From contig NZ_CP133018.1 in assembly GCF_030866785.1 (NCBI RefSeq), forward strand, positions 2,542,001-2,606,000: a stretch of 64,000 nt of DNA, given 5' to 3'. A program made the translations under genes and the position numbers. This document shows positions 29,133 through 36,697 of this stretch, in pieces (position 1 is the stretch's first letter; each line of letters opens with the position of its first letter). The DNA is from Agromyces protaetiae. Its GTDB lineage: Bacteria > Actinomycetota > Actinomycetes > Actinomycetales > Microbacteriaceae. Below the pieces are notes generated by a model. The model ran no database searches and was not told the origin of the DNA. It was given only the letters and a program-made list of their open reading frames with translations.

Positions 29133-30644
29133 ATGACTCACGCCGGCAACGGGTACGTCCCGGCCATGAGCACCTTCGAGACCATCCCCGCACGCATGGT
29201 GGCACTCGCTCCTCTGGTGGTCGTGGCCGGTGACGCCATCCTCGACCGGTGGTGGAGCGGCACCAGCGCACGGCTCAGCCGGGAGGCGCCGGTGCCGGTC
29301 GTCGAGGTCGCCGAGCGTCGGTCGGCGGCGGGCGGCGCGGCGAACGCGGCGGCGAATGCGGCGGCGTTGGGCGCTCGGGTCAGGTTCGTCGGCGTCGTGG
29401 GGGCGGATGCGGCGGGCGACGAGGTGGTGCGGCTGCTGCGTGCCGCGGGCGTGGACTGCGCCGGCGTGCTCCGACGCGGCGGCATGGTCACGCCGGTGAA
29501 GACCCGGATCGTCGCCGACGACCAGGTGCTCGTGCGCGCCGACGAGACGGCTCGTCCCGCCGATGAGGGGGTGGACCCCGCGGAGCTCGCTCCGGCGCTC
29601 GCCGCGGTGCTGAGCGCGTCGATCGACGGTGCGGCCGCGCTGCTCGTGAGCGACTACGGCGGCGAGTCGCTCACCGCGGCGGTCACGTGCGCGCTCGAGG
29701 ACCGGCGGCCTCCGCACGTCGTGGTCGACGCCCACGACCCGGCGCGCTGGCGAGACATCCGCCCCGATGTCGTCGTGCCGAACGCACTCGAGGCCGCCGC
29801 GCTCGTCGATCAGGTCTGGCGCGCCGGCCGGGAACGCATCGACGCCGTGATCGCCGCGGAGGACCAGCTGCTCGACGCCGCGGGCGCCGACCGCATGGTG
29901 GTGACCCTCGACCGGGACGGAACGGTCGCGCTGCAGCGCGGCGAGGCGCCCACGACGACGATCGCGCATCCCGTGGCCGAACGGTTCGCGTCGGGCGCCG
30001 GCGACACGTTCGCGGCGGCACTGACGACCGCGCTCGCGGTCGGCGGGCGACTCGACGACGCCGCCACCGTCGCGCAGCGGGCCGCCGACGTCGTCGTACG
30101 AGCCCTCGGCACGAGCGTCTGCTCGGCGGCGGACCTCGCCGCCGAGCTCGGCGCGGCCCGTCCGGCGATCCTGCCCGCCGAGGAACTGGCCCGGGTCATC
30201 GCCGGGGACCGAGAAGCCGGGCTGCGCATCGTGTTCACGAACGGATGCTTCGACGTGCTGCATCTCGGCCACACGACGTATCTCCGGGAGGCGAAACGGC
30301 TCGGCGACCGCCTGATCGTCGCGGTGAACGCCGACGCCTCGGTGCGCCGGCTCAAAGGCCCCGGCCGGCCGGTGAACGACGAGACCGACCGTGCGGGCGT
30401 GCTCGCGGCCCTGGAGTGCGTGGACTACGTCACGCTGTTCGACGCGGACACGCCGGTCGCGCTGCTCGAGGCACTCCGTCCGGACGTCTACGTCAAGGGC
30501 GGGGACTACACGCCCGACATGCTCGAGGAGACCCCCACGGTGCGCGCCTACGGGGGCGAGGTGCGGACCGTGGGCTACGTCGCGGCGCACTCGACGAGCG
30601 CGGTCGTCGAGCGGATCCGAGCGCAGACCGGGGAACCCACCTGA
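29133..30644 (+). CDS. hldE: HldE-like bifunctional heptose kinase/adenylyltransferase, copy 2
   Basis: 503 residues. Kinase domain (about 25–335): VVAGDAILDRWWSGTSARLSREAPVPVVE, SAAGGAANAAANAAALGA, TPVKTRIVADDQVLVRAD, and ASGAGDTFAAAL near 290. Adenylyltransferase domain (about 365–500): FTNGCFDVLHLGHTTYLREAKRLGD with HxGH, ADASVRRLKGPGRPV, YVKGGDYTPDML. Both active sites look intact and closely follow proteobacterial HldE, so this is the more canonical of the two copies. Start: ATG at 29133 with GAGGG upstream; ATG 29166 is an alternative. Not in the main operon; divergent from GT9 copy 3. Confidence 0.88.
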   Translation: MTHAGNGYVPAMSTFETIPARMVALAPLVVVAGDAILDRWWSGTSARLSREAPVPVVEVAERRSAAGGAANAAANAAALGARVRFVGVVGADAAGDEVVRLLRAAGVDCAGVLRRGGMVTPVKTRIVADDQVLVRADETARPADEGVDPAELAPALAAVLSASIDGAAALLVSDYGGESLTAAVTCALEDRRPPHVVVDAHDPARWRDIRPDVVVPNALEAAALVDQVWRAGRERIDAVIAAEDQLLDAAGADRMVVTLDRDGTVALQRGEAPTTTIAHPVAERFASGAGDTFAAALTTALAVGGRLDDAATVAQRAADVVVRALGTSVCSAADLAAELGAARPAILPAEELARVIAGDREAGLRIVFTNGCFDVLHLGHTTYLREAKRLGDRLIVAVNADASVRRLKGPGRPVNDETDRAGVLAALECVDYVTLFDADTPVALLEALRPDVYVKGGDYTPDMLEETPTVRAYGGEVRTVGYVAAHSTSAVVERIRAQTGEPT

Positions 30645-30697
30645 CGCGGCCGGGGTGAGGGATCCCGTCGCTCAGCCGCCCTGCACCTGCCCTGGCG

Positions 30698-31447
30698 TCA
30701 CCGGATCCCGCCGGTCACGTCGATGATGCTGCCGGTGACGTACCCCGCGTCACCCGAGACCAGCCACTCCACGGCCGCCGCGATCTCGTCCGGGTCCCCG
30801 GGGCGCCCCAGCGGCGTGCGCGCGCCGACCTCGGCGGCGCGGTCGGGCCGGCCGGCGCGCGCGTGGATGGTCGTCGCGGTCGTTCCCGGGCTGACCCCGT
30901 TGACACGGATACGCCGAGGGGCGACCTCGTTGGCCAGCCCGACCGTGAGCGCTTCCACGCCGGCCTTCGATGCGGCGTACCAGACGTACTCGCCCGGCGC
31001 GCCCGTGCGCGCAGCGATAGACGAGACGTTCACGATACTGCGGTCGTCGCGGACTGCCCGGGACTCCCAGCGGCCGACGACCTCACGGCACAGCCGTAAC
31101 GTCGCCCCGAGGTTGACGTCCAGCACCCGTGCGATCGTCGCATCGGTGACCGTACGCAGTGGCCCGATCGGGCCGGTCACCCCGGCGTTGTTGACCAGGA
31201 CGGTCAGCTCCCCCAGCTCGTCGGCGGCGTCGGCGAGGCGCGCCGGAGCGTCCGCCGCGGTGATGTCGCCGCGCAGCGCGCGCACGGTGGCGCCGCTCTC
31301 GGCCGCCTCCGTCAGAACGTCGTCGGCGCCCCGCTCGTCGGTCGTGTAGGTGAACACCACGGCATGGCCGCGGCGGGTCAGGCGCCGCAGGACGGCACGG
31401 CCGATGCCGCGGCTGCCTCCGGTGACGATGGCGACGGTGCCGGTCAT
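30698..31447 (-). CDS. SDR family oxidoreductase (FabG-like)
   Basis: 249 residues. Cofactor motif TGGSRGIGRAVLRRL near residue 9, NNAGVTG near 87, active-site Ser near 140 (SIVNVSSIA), WYAASKAGVEAL near 155 and C-terminal GYVTGSIIDVTGG typical of FabG-like 3-oxoacyl reductases and sugar-alcohol dehydrogenases. Followed on the same strand by the promoter-proximal genes of a three-gene minus-strand group (oxidoreductase–thioesterase–SDR). A GGAAGGAAG ribosome site precedes the ATG, and a phased 10-bp repeat array lies just upstream. Confidence 0.88.
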   Translation of the reverse strand: MTGTVAIVTGGSRGIGRAVLRRLTRRGHAVVFTYTTDERGADDVLTEAAESGATVRALRGDITAADAPARLADAADELGELTVLVNNAGVTGPIGPLRTVTDATIARVLDVNLGATLRLCREVVGRWESRAVRDDRSIVNVSSIAARTGAPGEYVWYAASKAGVEALTVGLANEVAPRRIRVNGVSPGTTATTIHARAGRPDRAAEVGARTPLGRPGDPDEIAAAVEWLVSGDAGYVTGSIIDVTGGIR

Positions 31448-31470
31448 ACGAGGTTCACTTCCTTCCGTCC

Positions 31471-31520
31471 GTTCCAGCGCTTTCCAGCGCCTTCCAGCGC
31501 TCTCCAGCGCTTTCCAGCCT
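31471..31520. repeat. 10-bp tandem repeat array (5 copies) upstream of the SDR gene
   Basis: Five consecutive 10-base units of the form KYTCCAGCGC (31471–31520), the last degenerate. On the minus strand each reads GCGCTGGAAR, so the leader of the SDR gene contains a series of purine-rich, Shine–Dalgarno-like patches at exact 10-base spacing. It begins 24 bases upstream of the SDR start codon. Confidence 0.8.
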
Positions 31521-31588
31521 GGCGTGCGCCCGGCCGTCGCGCCAGGTCCACCGCGCCGAACTGGACCGGCGCCGCAGCCTCGGACAAC

Positions 31589-32098
31589 TCACGAGCGGGC
31601 GCGCGGCCCGGACCGGTCGGCGGCGTCGCCGCGGAGCGTGATGATCGAGCTGTCGGCGACGGCGACCGGGCGATCGTCGTCGTCGCGGATCTCGCACCGA
31701 TAGTGGCTGATGGTCCGGCCGGCCGATGCCGCCGACGCCACTGCGGTGAGCGTGGTCTGCCAGACGGGGCGGAGGAAGCGAACGGTCAACTCGATGGTGG
31801 CGAACGACTCGCCCTCGCCGATCACCGTGGAGTGCGCCGTACCGATCGCCGCATCGGCGAGCTCGGCGATCGTCCCGCCGTGCACGGTGCCCTGCTGATT
31901 GCCGTGGACCGCGGGCGTCACATCCATGCTGAGCGTCGCGGAGCGTTCACCGGCATCGATGACCCGGATCCCCAGCAACCCGGAGACCGGTGTCGGATAC
32001 CGCAGCCACGTCGAGTCCTCTGGCCGGAGCCGGCCCGAGACCTGCCGCTGGAGGTAGTCGAGCACGCTGAGCGGCGTGGCGGCGCCGTCGGCGCTCAT
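31589..32098 (-). CDS. PaaI family hotdog-fold thioesterase
   Basis: 169 residues. The hotdog signature VHGNQQGTVHGGTIAELADAAIGTAHST near residues 65–90 has the conserved HGG and catalytic Asp (as in PaaI/YbgC-type acyl-CoA thioesterases). LTVRFLRPV near 110 and a beta-rich C-terminus complete the domain. It likely hydrolyses a small or aromatic acyl-CoA; the substrate is not known. Overlaps the dehydrogenase gene upstream by 4 bases (ATGA). Confidence 0.88.
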   Translation of the reverse strand: MSADGAATPLSVLDYLQRQVSGRLRPEDSTWLRYPTPVSGLLGIRVIDAGERSATLSMDVTPAVHGNQQGTVHGGTIAELADAAIGTAHSTVIGEGESFATIELTVRFLRPVWQTTLTAVASAASAGRTISHYRCEIRDDDDRPVAVADSSIITLRGDAADRSGPRARS

Positions 32099-32985
32099 GA
32101 CGCGCTCGTCTCGGCGCGCAGCTGCGCGGTGCGGGCCCGATAGGCCGAGATGACCGCGGCCATGTCGTCACCGTCGTGCCCGAGCGCCAGCGCCTCGGCG
32201 TACAGCTCGGCGCACGTCGTCATGAGCGAGGCCGCCGTCGCATGTTCACGGGCGGACGTGACGACGAGGTTCGCGTTCTTCAGCACATCCGGGATCGCCG
32301 CCTGCGGTGTGAAGTCGCCCGAGACGATCGCGGCGGCCTTCGCGCGCGACACGAACGACGCCATGGGTCCGGCGCCCAGGATCTCTGCCAGCAGGCCGGC
32401 GTCGAGCCCGTGCGTCTCGGCGAAGTGGAAGGACTCGGCGAGGCCGGTGACGACGGTGATGAGGAATGTGTTCACGGCGAGCTTCATGCGCATCGCCTGC
32501 GGCGGCGCACCGCAGCGGACGACGGTCGCGCAGACCGGCTCGAGCAACGGTGCCACCTCGTCGACCACGTCGTCGTCCCCGGCGAGCATGCCGATGAGCC
32601 GGCCGTCGAGAGCGGGCTGTCGTGACCCGGAGACCGGCGCTTCGACGTACCGTCCGCCGGCCTCGGCGACTCGGCGCGCGAGCGACTCGGAGTAGCCGGG
32701 CGGCACGGTGCTCATCTGCACCAGCGTCGTGTCCGCGAGGTGGCGCCCGACCGTGCCGAGCAGGTCGTCGAGCGCCCGCTCGTCGCTCACCATGACGAAC
32801 ACCGTGCGCGAGGTCGCGAACACCTCAGCGGCCGAGCCGGCGACGACTGCGCCGGCTTCCGCGAGCGGCACCGATGCGGCGGGCGTGCGGTTCCAGACGG
32901 TCAACGGATGCCTCGTCAGCAGGCGTGCGGCGATCGCGGAGCCCATCAGCCCGAGTCCGATGAACCCATGGGGAGTTGTCGTCAT
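32095..32985 (-). CDS. 3-hydroxyisobutyrate dehydrogenase-like NAD(P)-dependent oxidoreductase
   Basis: 296 residues from ATG 32985. Rossmann motif GFIGLGLMGSAIAARLL at the N-terminus, substrate site EAPVSGSRQPALDG near 120, and the catalytic-lysine block AMRMKLAVNTFLI near 170 define the beta-hydroxyacid dehydrogenase family. Typical substrates are 3-hydroxyisobutyrate, tartronate semialdehyde or succinic semialdehyde; none can be assigned here. First gene of the minus-strand group and divergent from a MocR regulator, the likely controller. Confidence 0.9.
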   Translation of the reverse strand: MTTTPHGFIGLGLMGSAIAARLLTRHPLTVWNRTPAASVPLAEAGAVVAGSAAEVFATSRTVFVMVSDERALDDLLGTVGRHLADTTLVQMSTVPPGYSESLARRVAEAGGRYVEAPVSGSRQPALDGRLIGMLAGDDDVVDEVAPLLEPVCATVVRCGAPPQAMRMKLAVNTFLITVVTGLAESFHFAETHGLDAGLLAEILGAGPMASFVSRAKAAAIVSGDFTPQAAIPDVLKNANLVVTSAREHATAASLMTTCAELYAEALALGHDGDDMAAVISAYRARTAQLRAETSAS

Positions 32986-33059
32986 GTGCCACATCCGCCT
33001 TCCGCCGCGCACTTCCTGCCGAGTTCCGAGCCAATCACACCGAGGAGTTGGCCAGCGCG

Positions 33060-33080
33060 GTCCAGTTGCCCATGCTGGAC
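33060..33080. promoter_or_regulatory. candidate MocR operator
   Basis: Inverted repeat GTCCAG–N9–CTGGAC placed 2 bases before the MocR gene start, within the 97-base divergent region shared with the dehydrogenase gene. The half-site GTCCA/TGGAC is common in operators of MocR-type regulators. Placement over the start region suggests autorepression. Confidence 0.5.
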
Positions 33081-33082
33081 TC

Positions 33083-34501
33083 ATGGCCGCATCCGGAGCC
33101 CGAATGTCCGCTCGTGCGCTGCTGTCCATGACCGGCGACCTCGGCGTCGAGGCGGTCGCGTACAGCGAACTCGCCGGGCGCATCCGCGTGCTCATCGCCG
33201 ACGGACGCATCCCGGTCGACACCCGGCTCCCGTCGGAGCGCGAGCTCGCGGCGGGCGCCGGACGCAGCCGTACGACGATCGTCGCGACGTACCAGGCGCT
33301 CCGCGAGAGCGGACACCTCGTCAGCCGCCGGGGTTCGGGCAGCCGGGCGAGCCTGCCGCATCTCGCCGAGGTGTCCAAGCGACCGGGTCGCGCGGTGGAC
33401 TTCGCCGGCTCGGTGCCGCCGCCGGTCGACGGCCTCAGCGAGCTCATCGCCGAGACCGTTGCCGCGCTCCCGGACATCACCGCGTTCCCGGGCTTCGACC
33501 TGCTCGGCCAGGACGCCCTCCGCGAAGCGATCGCCGACCGCTACACCGATCGCGGCCTGCCGACCTCGCCCGATCAGATCATCGTGACGACCGGCGGACA
33601 GCATGCGATCTCGCTCACCGCGCACACGCTCATCCGCCGTTCCGATGTCGCCCTCGTCGAATCGCCCACCTATCCGCACGCGTACGAGGCGCTCCAGCGG
33701 GCGGGCGCGCGGCTGGTCGCCTCGCCCGTCACCGCGGAGGGGTGGGATGTGCCCCATCTGCTCGGGCTCATCGCCCAGACCCGCCCGAGAGCGGCGTACC
33801 TGATCCCCGACTTCCACAACCCGACCGCGGCCTCCATGGACCCGGAAGACCGAGCTCGGCTGGCGCACGCGGCACGCGCCGTCGGCACGACGCTCGTCGT
33901 CGACGAGGCGACGGTCGACCTCGACATCGACCGGCCGTGGGATAACGGGCCGTTCGCGCGTCACGCGCTCCCCCACACCGCCGACGGGCCGGGGGTCATC
34001 ACCCTGGGGTCGTTGTCGAAGTCGATCTGGAGCGGTCTGCGCATCGGCTGGATCCGAGCGGACGCGGCCGTCGTCCGCCGGCTCGTACAAGCCCGCCCCG
34101 CGGGCGACCTCGGGACGCCGCCCATCGAGCAGCTCATCGGCGAGCGGGTCGTCCGACGACTCGATGAGCTGGTGCCCGCGCGCCGCCGGCTGCTGCGCGA
34201 GCATCGCGCCGTGCTCGGCGAGGCGTTGCACCGCCGCCTCCCGCAGTGGACGATGCCGTGGCCCGATGGCGGGCTGTCCATGTGGGTACAGCTCGACCGG
34301 CCCGCGAGCTCCGCACTCGCCGCGGCGTGCCGGGCGCGCGGGATCTCGCTCATGGCCGGGCCGAAGTTCAGCATCGACGGCTCGCTCGAGCGCTTCCTCC
34401 GTCTGCCCTTCACCTCCCCCACGGCCGACCTCGACGCGGGCGTCGCCATCCTCGCCGACGCCTGGGCCGAGCTCGGTGATGTGCGGCTCGCTGCTCGGTG
34501 A
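33083..34501 (+). CDS. MocR-family PLP-dependent transcriptional regulator
   Basis: About 472 residues. GntR winged helix near residues 30–75 (LPSERELAAGAGRSRTTIVATYQALRESGHLVSRRGSGS) followed by an aminotransferase-like domain: VTTGGQHAISL near 175, PDFHNPTAASM near 245, and SLSKSIWSGLRIGW near 305 with the PLP-binding lysine. The architecture matches the PdxR-like gene at 12.2 kb but the sequences are clearly different. The target is probably the divergent dehydrogenase–thioesterase–SDR group. Start ATG 33083; ATG 33104 is an alternative. Confidence 0.88.
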   Translation: MAASGARMSARALLSMTGDLGVEAVAYSELAGRIRVLIADGRIPVDTRLPSERELAAGAGRSRTTIVATYQALRESGHLVSRRGSGSRASLPHLAEVSKRPGRAVDFAGSVPPPVDGLSELIAETVAALPDITAFPGFDLLGQDALREAIADRYTDRGLPTSPDQIIVTTGGQHAISLTAHTLIRRSDVALVESPTYPHAYEALQRAGARLVASPVTAEGWDVPHLLGLIAQTRPRAAYLIPDFHNPTAASMDPEDRARLAHAARAVGTTLVVDEATVDLDIDRPWDNGPFARHALPHTADGPGVITLGSLSKSIWSGLRIGWIRADAAVVRRLVQARPAGDLGTPPIEQLIGERVVRRLDELVPARRRLLREHRAVLGEALHRRLPQWTMPWPDGGLSMWVQLDRPASSALAAACRARGISLMAGPKFSIDGSLERFLRLPFTSPTADLDAGVAILADAWAELGDVRLAAR

Positions 34502-34514
34502 CGGACTCGGCGCT

Positions 34515-35492
34515 TCACCAGGCGTAATACTCGGGCGCCTCACCGGCCGGCGGGAAGATCCGGTCCAGCTCGTCGAGCTGGTCGTCGTCGAGCCTGAGCG
34601 TCAGCGCACGCACCGCGGACTCGAGCTGCTCCGGGGTGCGCGGCCCGATCACCGGCCCGTGCACCCCGGGTCGGTGCAGCAGCCATGCGAGCGCAAGCTC
34701 CGCGGGCGGATGTCCGGCCTCCGCGCTGAACCGCTCGAATCGCTCGAGCCCTGCGGCGACCTCCGGCCGACGCTCGGCGGCGCGGCCCGCAAGCCGGCGC
34801 ACCCCGTCGGGACCGCCCGCGAGCAGGCCGTCCTGCAGCGGACTCCAGGCGATGACGCCGAGTCCGAAGCGCTGCGCCGCCGGGAGCACCTCGCGCTCCG
34901 CCTCGCGCCGGACCAGGTTGTAGAACGCCTGCTCCGAGACGAGGCCGAGGCGGCCGTGCCGCTCGCGGACGGTCTGCGCCTCCGCGATGTTCCAGCCGGC
35001 GAAGTTCGACGAGCCCGTGTAGACGATCTTGCCCCGGTCGACGAGCACGTCCACCGCCTGCCAGACCTCCGGCCAGCTCGTCGCACGGTCGATGTGATGG
35101 AACTGATAGAGGTCGATGTGATCGGTGCGGAGGCGGCGAAGCGAGGCATCCGCCTCCCGGCGGATCGCCAGCGCCGAGTACCCGCCGTCGCCCGGCAGGC
35201 CAGGACTCACCGGGGCGAAGACCTTGGTGGCCAGGACGACCCGGTCACGGACTCCGGGTCGCGCGTCGAACCAGCGGCCGATGATCTCCTCGGTGAGGCC
35301 CTTGTGGTCGGCGGTGCCGTAGCTGTTCGCGGTGTCGATGAAGGTGACGCCCAGGTCGACGGCGAGGTCGAGGATGCGGAACGAGTCCCGCTCATCGAGC
35401 ACCCGGCCGAGATTCATCGTGCCGAGGACGAGTCGTGAGACCCGCAGCCCGGACCGCCCGAGCTGCGCGGCGGCGCGCTCGTCCCCGGTCAC
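34515..35492 (-). CDS. aldo/keto reductase
   Basis: 325 residues from a GTG, 3 bases after the metQ stop. Tetrad residues visible: Asp and Tyr in FIDTANSYG near 50, Lys in VVLATKVF near 85, His in YQFHHID near 125. LVLGTMNLGR near 22 and the C-terminal GPRTPEQLESAVRAL are typical of AKR family 11/12-like bacterial enzymes with NADPH preference. Co-transcription with metQ suggests a link to the sulfur-compound locus, but the substrate is unknown. Confidence 0.9.
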   Translation of the reverse strand: MTGDERAAAQLGRSGLRVSRLVLGTMNLGRVLDERDSFRILDLAVDLGVTFIDTANSYGTADHKGLTEEIIGRWFDARPGVRDRVVLATKVFAPVSPGLPGDGGYSALAIRREADASLRRLRTDHIDLYQFHHIDRATSWPEVWQAVDVLVDRGKIVYTGSSNFAGWNIAEAQTVRERHGRLGLVSEQAFYNLVRREAEREVLPAAQRFGLGVIAWSPLQDGLLAGGPDGVRRLAGRAAERRPEVAAGLERFERFSAEAGHPPAELALAWLLHRPGVHGPVIGPRTPEQLESAVRALTLRLDDDQLDELDRIFPPAGEAPEYYAW

Positions 35493-35495
35493 GGC

Positions 35496-36410
35496 TCAGC
35501 CCTCGGCCCGTGCAGCGTCCTCGAGTTCCGCCAACACCTCGCGCAACTCCTCCAGCGGCACGATCGCCTGGATGTTCGTGCCCTGGCTCTTCTCCTCGAT
35601 GTACGCCGCGAGGCTCGCATCCTGGAACAGCTCCGCGACCCGCTGGAGCGTGGGGTCGTCGGCGCGTCCCTCGCGTGCGGCGACGACGAGCACGTAGGGC
35701 AGGTTGAACGCCGCGTCGGGGTCGGTGGTGGCCAGGGCCTCGTCGACCGGCACGTCCGCGTTCGACAGACCGAAGGTGCCGCCGGCGACGAGGTCGACGT
35801 CCGGGTAGGTGAAGGGCAGCTGCTCGCCGGCCACCAGGGTGAACTGGAGGTTCTTGGGGTTGCGCGCGATGTCATCCGGAGTGGGGAACAGTCCGGCGTC
35901 GTCGCCGAGCTCGATCAGGCCCTCGCTCTCGATGAGGCGGAGCGCGCGGCCGAGGTTCGCCGCATCCTGCGGGATCGACACGCTCGCGCCGTCCGGCAAC
36001 GCGTCAAGGCTGTCGTACCGCGACGAGAAGAGGCCGTCGAGCGAGAGCCGAACCGACCCGAGCGGCACGATGTCTCCGTCGTTGGCGACGTTGAACTGGC
36101 TGAGGAACGCGGCGTGCTGGAAGACGTTCAGATCGATCTCGTCGTTCTGCACCGACGTGTTCGGCAGCACCCAGTCGGTGAACGTCGTGTACTCGAGGTC
36201 GATGCCCTCTTCGGCCGCGAGCTCCTCCACGCGATCCCAGATGGGCACCCCGCCCTCGACGATCGCGATCGTGACCGTCTCGCGCGCCTCGGCGTCGCCC
36301 GTGTCGGCGCCGTCGGCTCCGGCCGGCTGCGCGGCGCATCCGGCGAGCGCGATCGCAGCGACCGCGGCGACGGCGAGCAGGGGGGTCGTGATCTTGCGTG
36401 TCCGGGGCAT
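35496..36410 (-). CDS. metQ: MetQ/NlpA family substrate-binding lipoprotein
   Basis: 304 residues. Lipoprotein signal with lipobox ALAGCAAQ near residue 24. NlpA-family body: WDRVEELAAEEGIDLEYTTFTDWVLPN, NDEIDLNVFQHAAFL near 95, VSIPQDAANLGRALRLIE near 145 and the conserved DVDLVAGGTFGLSNADV near 205. It delivers methionine or a related sulfur compound to MetNI. It is encoded divergently from metN–metI instead of beside them. GGAGG lies about 11 bases from the ATG. Confidence 0.9.
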   Translation of the reverse strand: MPRTRKITTPLLAVAAVAAIALAGCAAQPAGADGADTGDAEARETVTIAIVEGGVPIWDRVEELAAEEGIDLEYTTFTDWVLPNTSVQNDEIDLNVFQHAAFLSQFNVANDGDIVPLGSVRLSLDGLFSSRYDSLDALPDGASVSIPQDAANLGRALRLIESEGLIELGDDAGLFPTPDDIARNPKNLQFTLVAGEQLPFTYPDVDLVAGGTFGLSNADVPVDEALATTDPDAAFNLPYVLVVAAREGRADDPTLQRVAELFQDASLAAYIEEKSQGTNIQAIVPLEELREVLAELEDAARAEG

Positions 36411-36466
36411 GAGTCGGTGGTCCTCCGTGTGTCGGTTGCAGGGTCGGCGCGGAGGCAGGTCCTTCG

Positions 36467-36486
36467 CACGGAGACCATGCTCCGTG
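36467..36486. promoter_or_regulatory. palindrome in the metQ/metN divergent region
   Basis: CACGGAG–ACCATG–CTCCGTG, a 7-bp perfect inverted repeat with a 6-base spacer. It lies 57 bases upstream of metQ and 212 bases upstream of metN in the 287-base divergent gap. A TetR-like or similar dimeric repressor could bind it. GTGACC direct repeats lie at about 36521–36536. Confidence 0.4.
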
Positions 36487-36697
36487 AGATTCCAGACGGG
36501 CCGCGTCCGGTTGACCTCTCGTGACCGACGGTGACCTCCGATGTCGCCGTGTGTCGGCGGGTGACGAGCGCCGGCGGGTCGGCGACGGGTGATTCCTATC
36601 CTGCTGAGGCGGGCACACGTGGGCTCGACGGCTTCGCCCGACCCGGGTGGCTTCCGCGCACGGCGTCACGCGCCAACGTTCCCGATCGAGGAGAGTC

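Noticed and set aside
28983..30590. Long minus-strand extension of the third GT9 frame over HldE copy 2
   Set aside because: HldE copy 2 on the plus strand is certain; the extension has no homology and begins without a ribosome site.
31471..31520. CRISPR array
   Set aside because: Units are 10 bases with no spacers and no cas genes; it is a simple tandem repeat. The 18-bp arrays were rejected as CRISPR for the same reason.
36555..36605. SAM riboswitch call
   Set aside because: Only short blocks resemble the consensus, and I could not form the required stems and pseudoknot, so it is left as a finding, not a feature.
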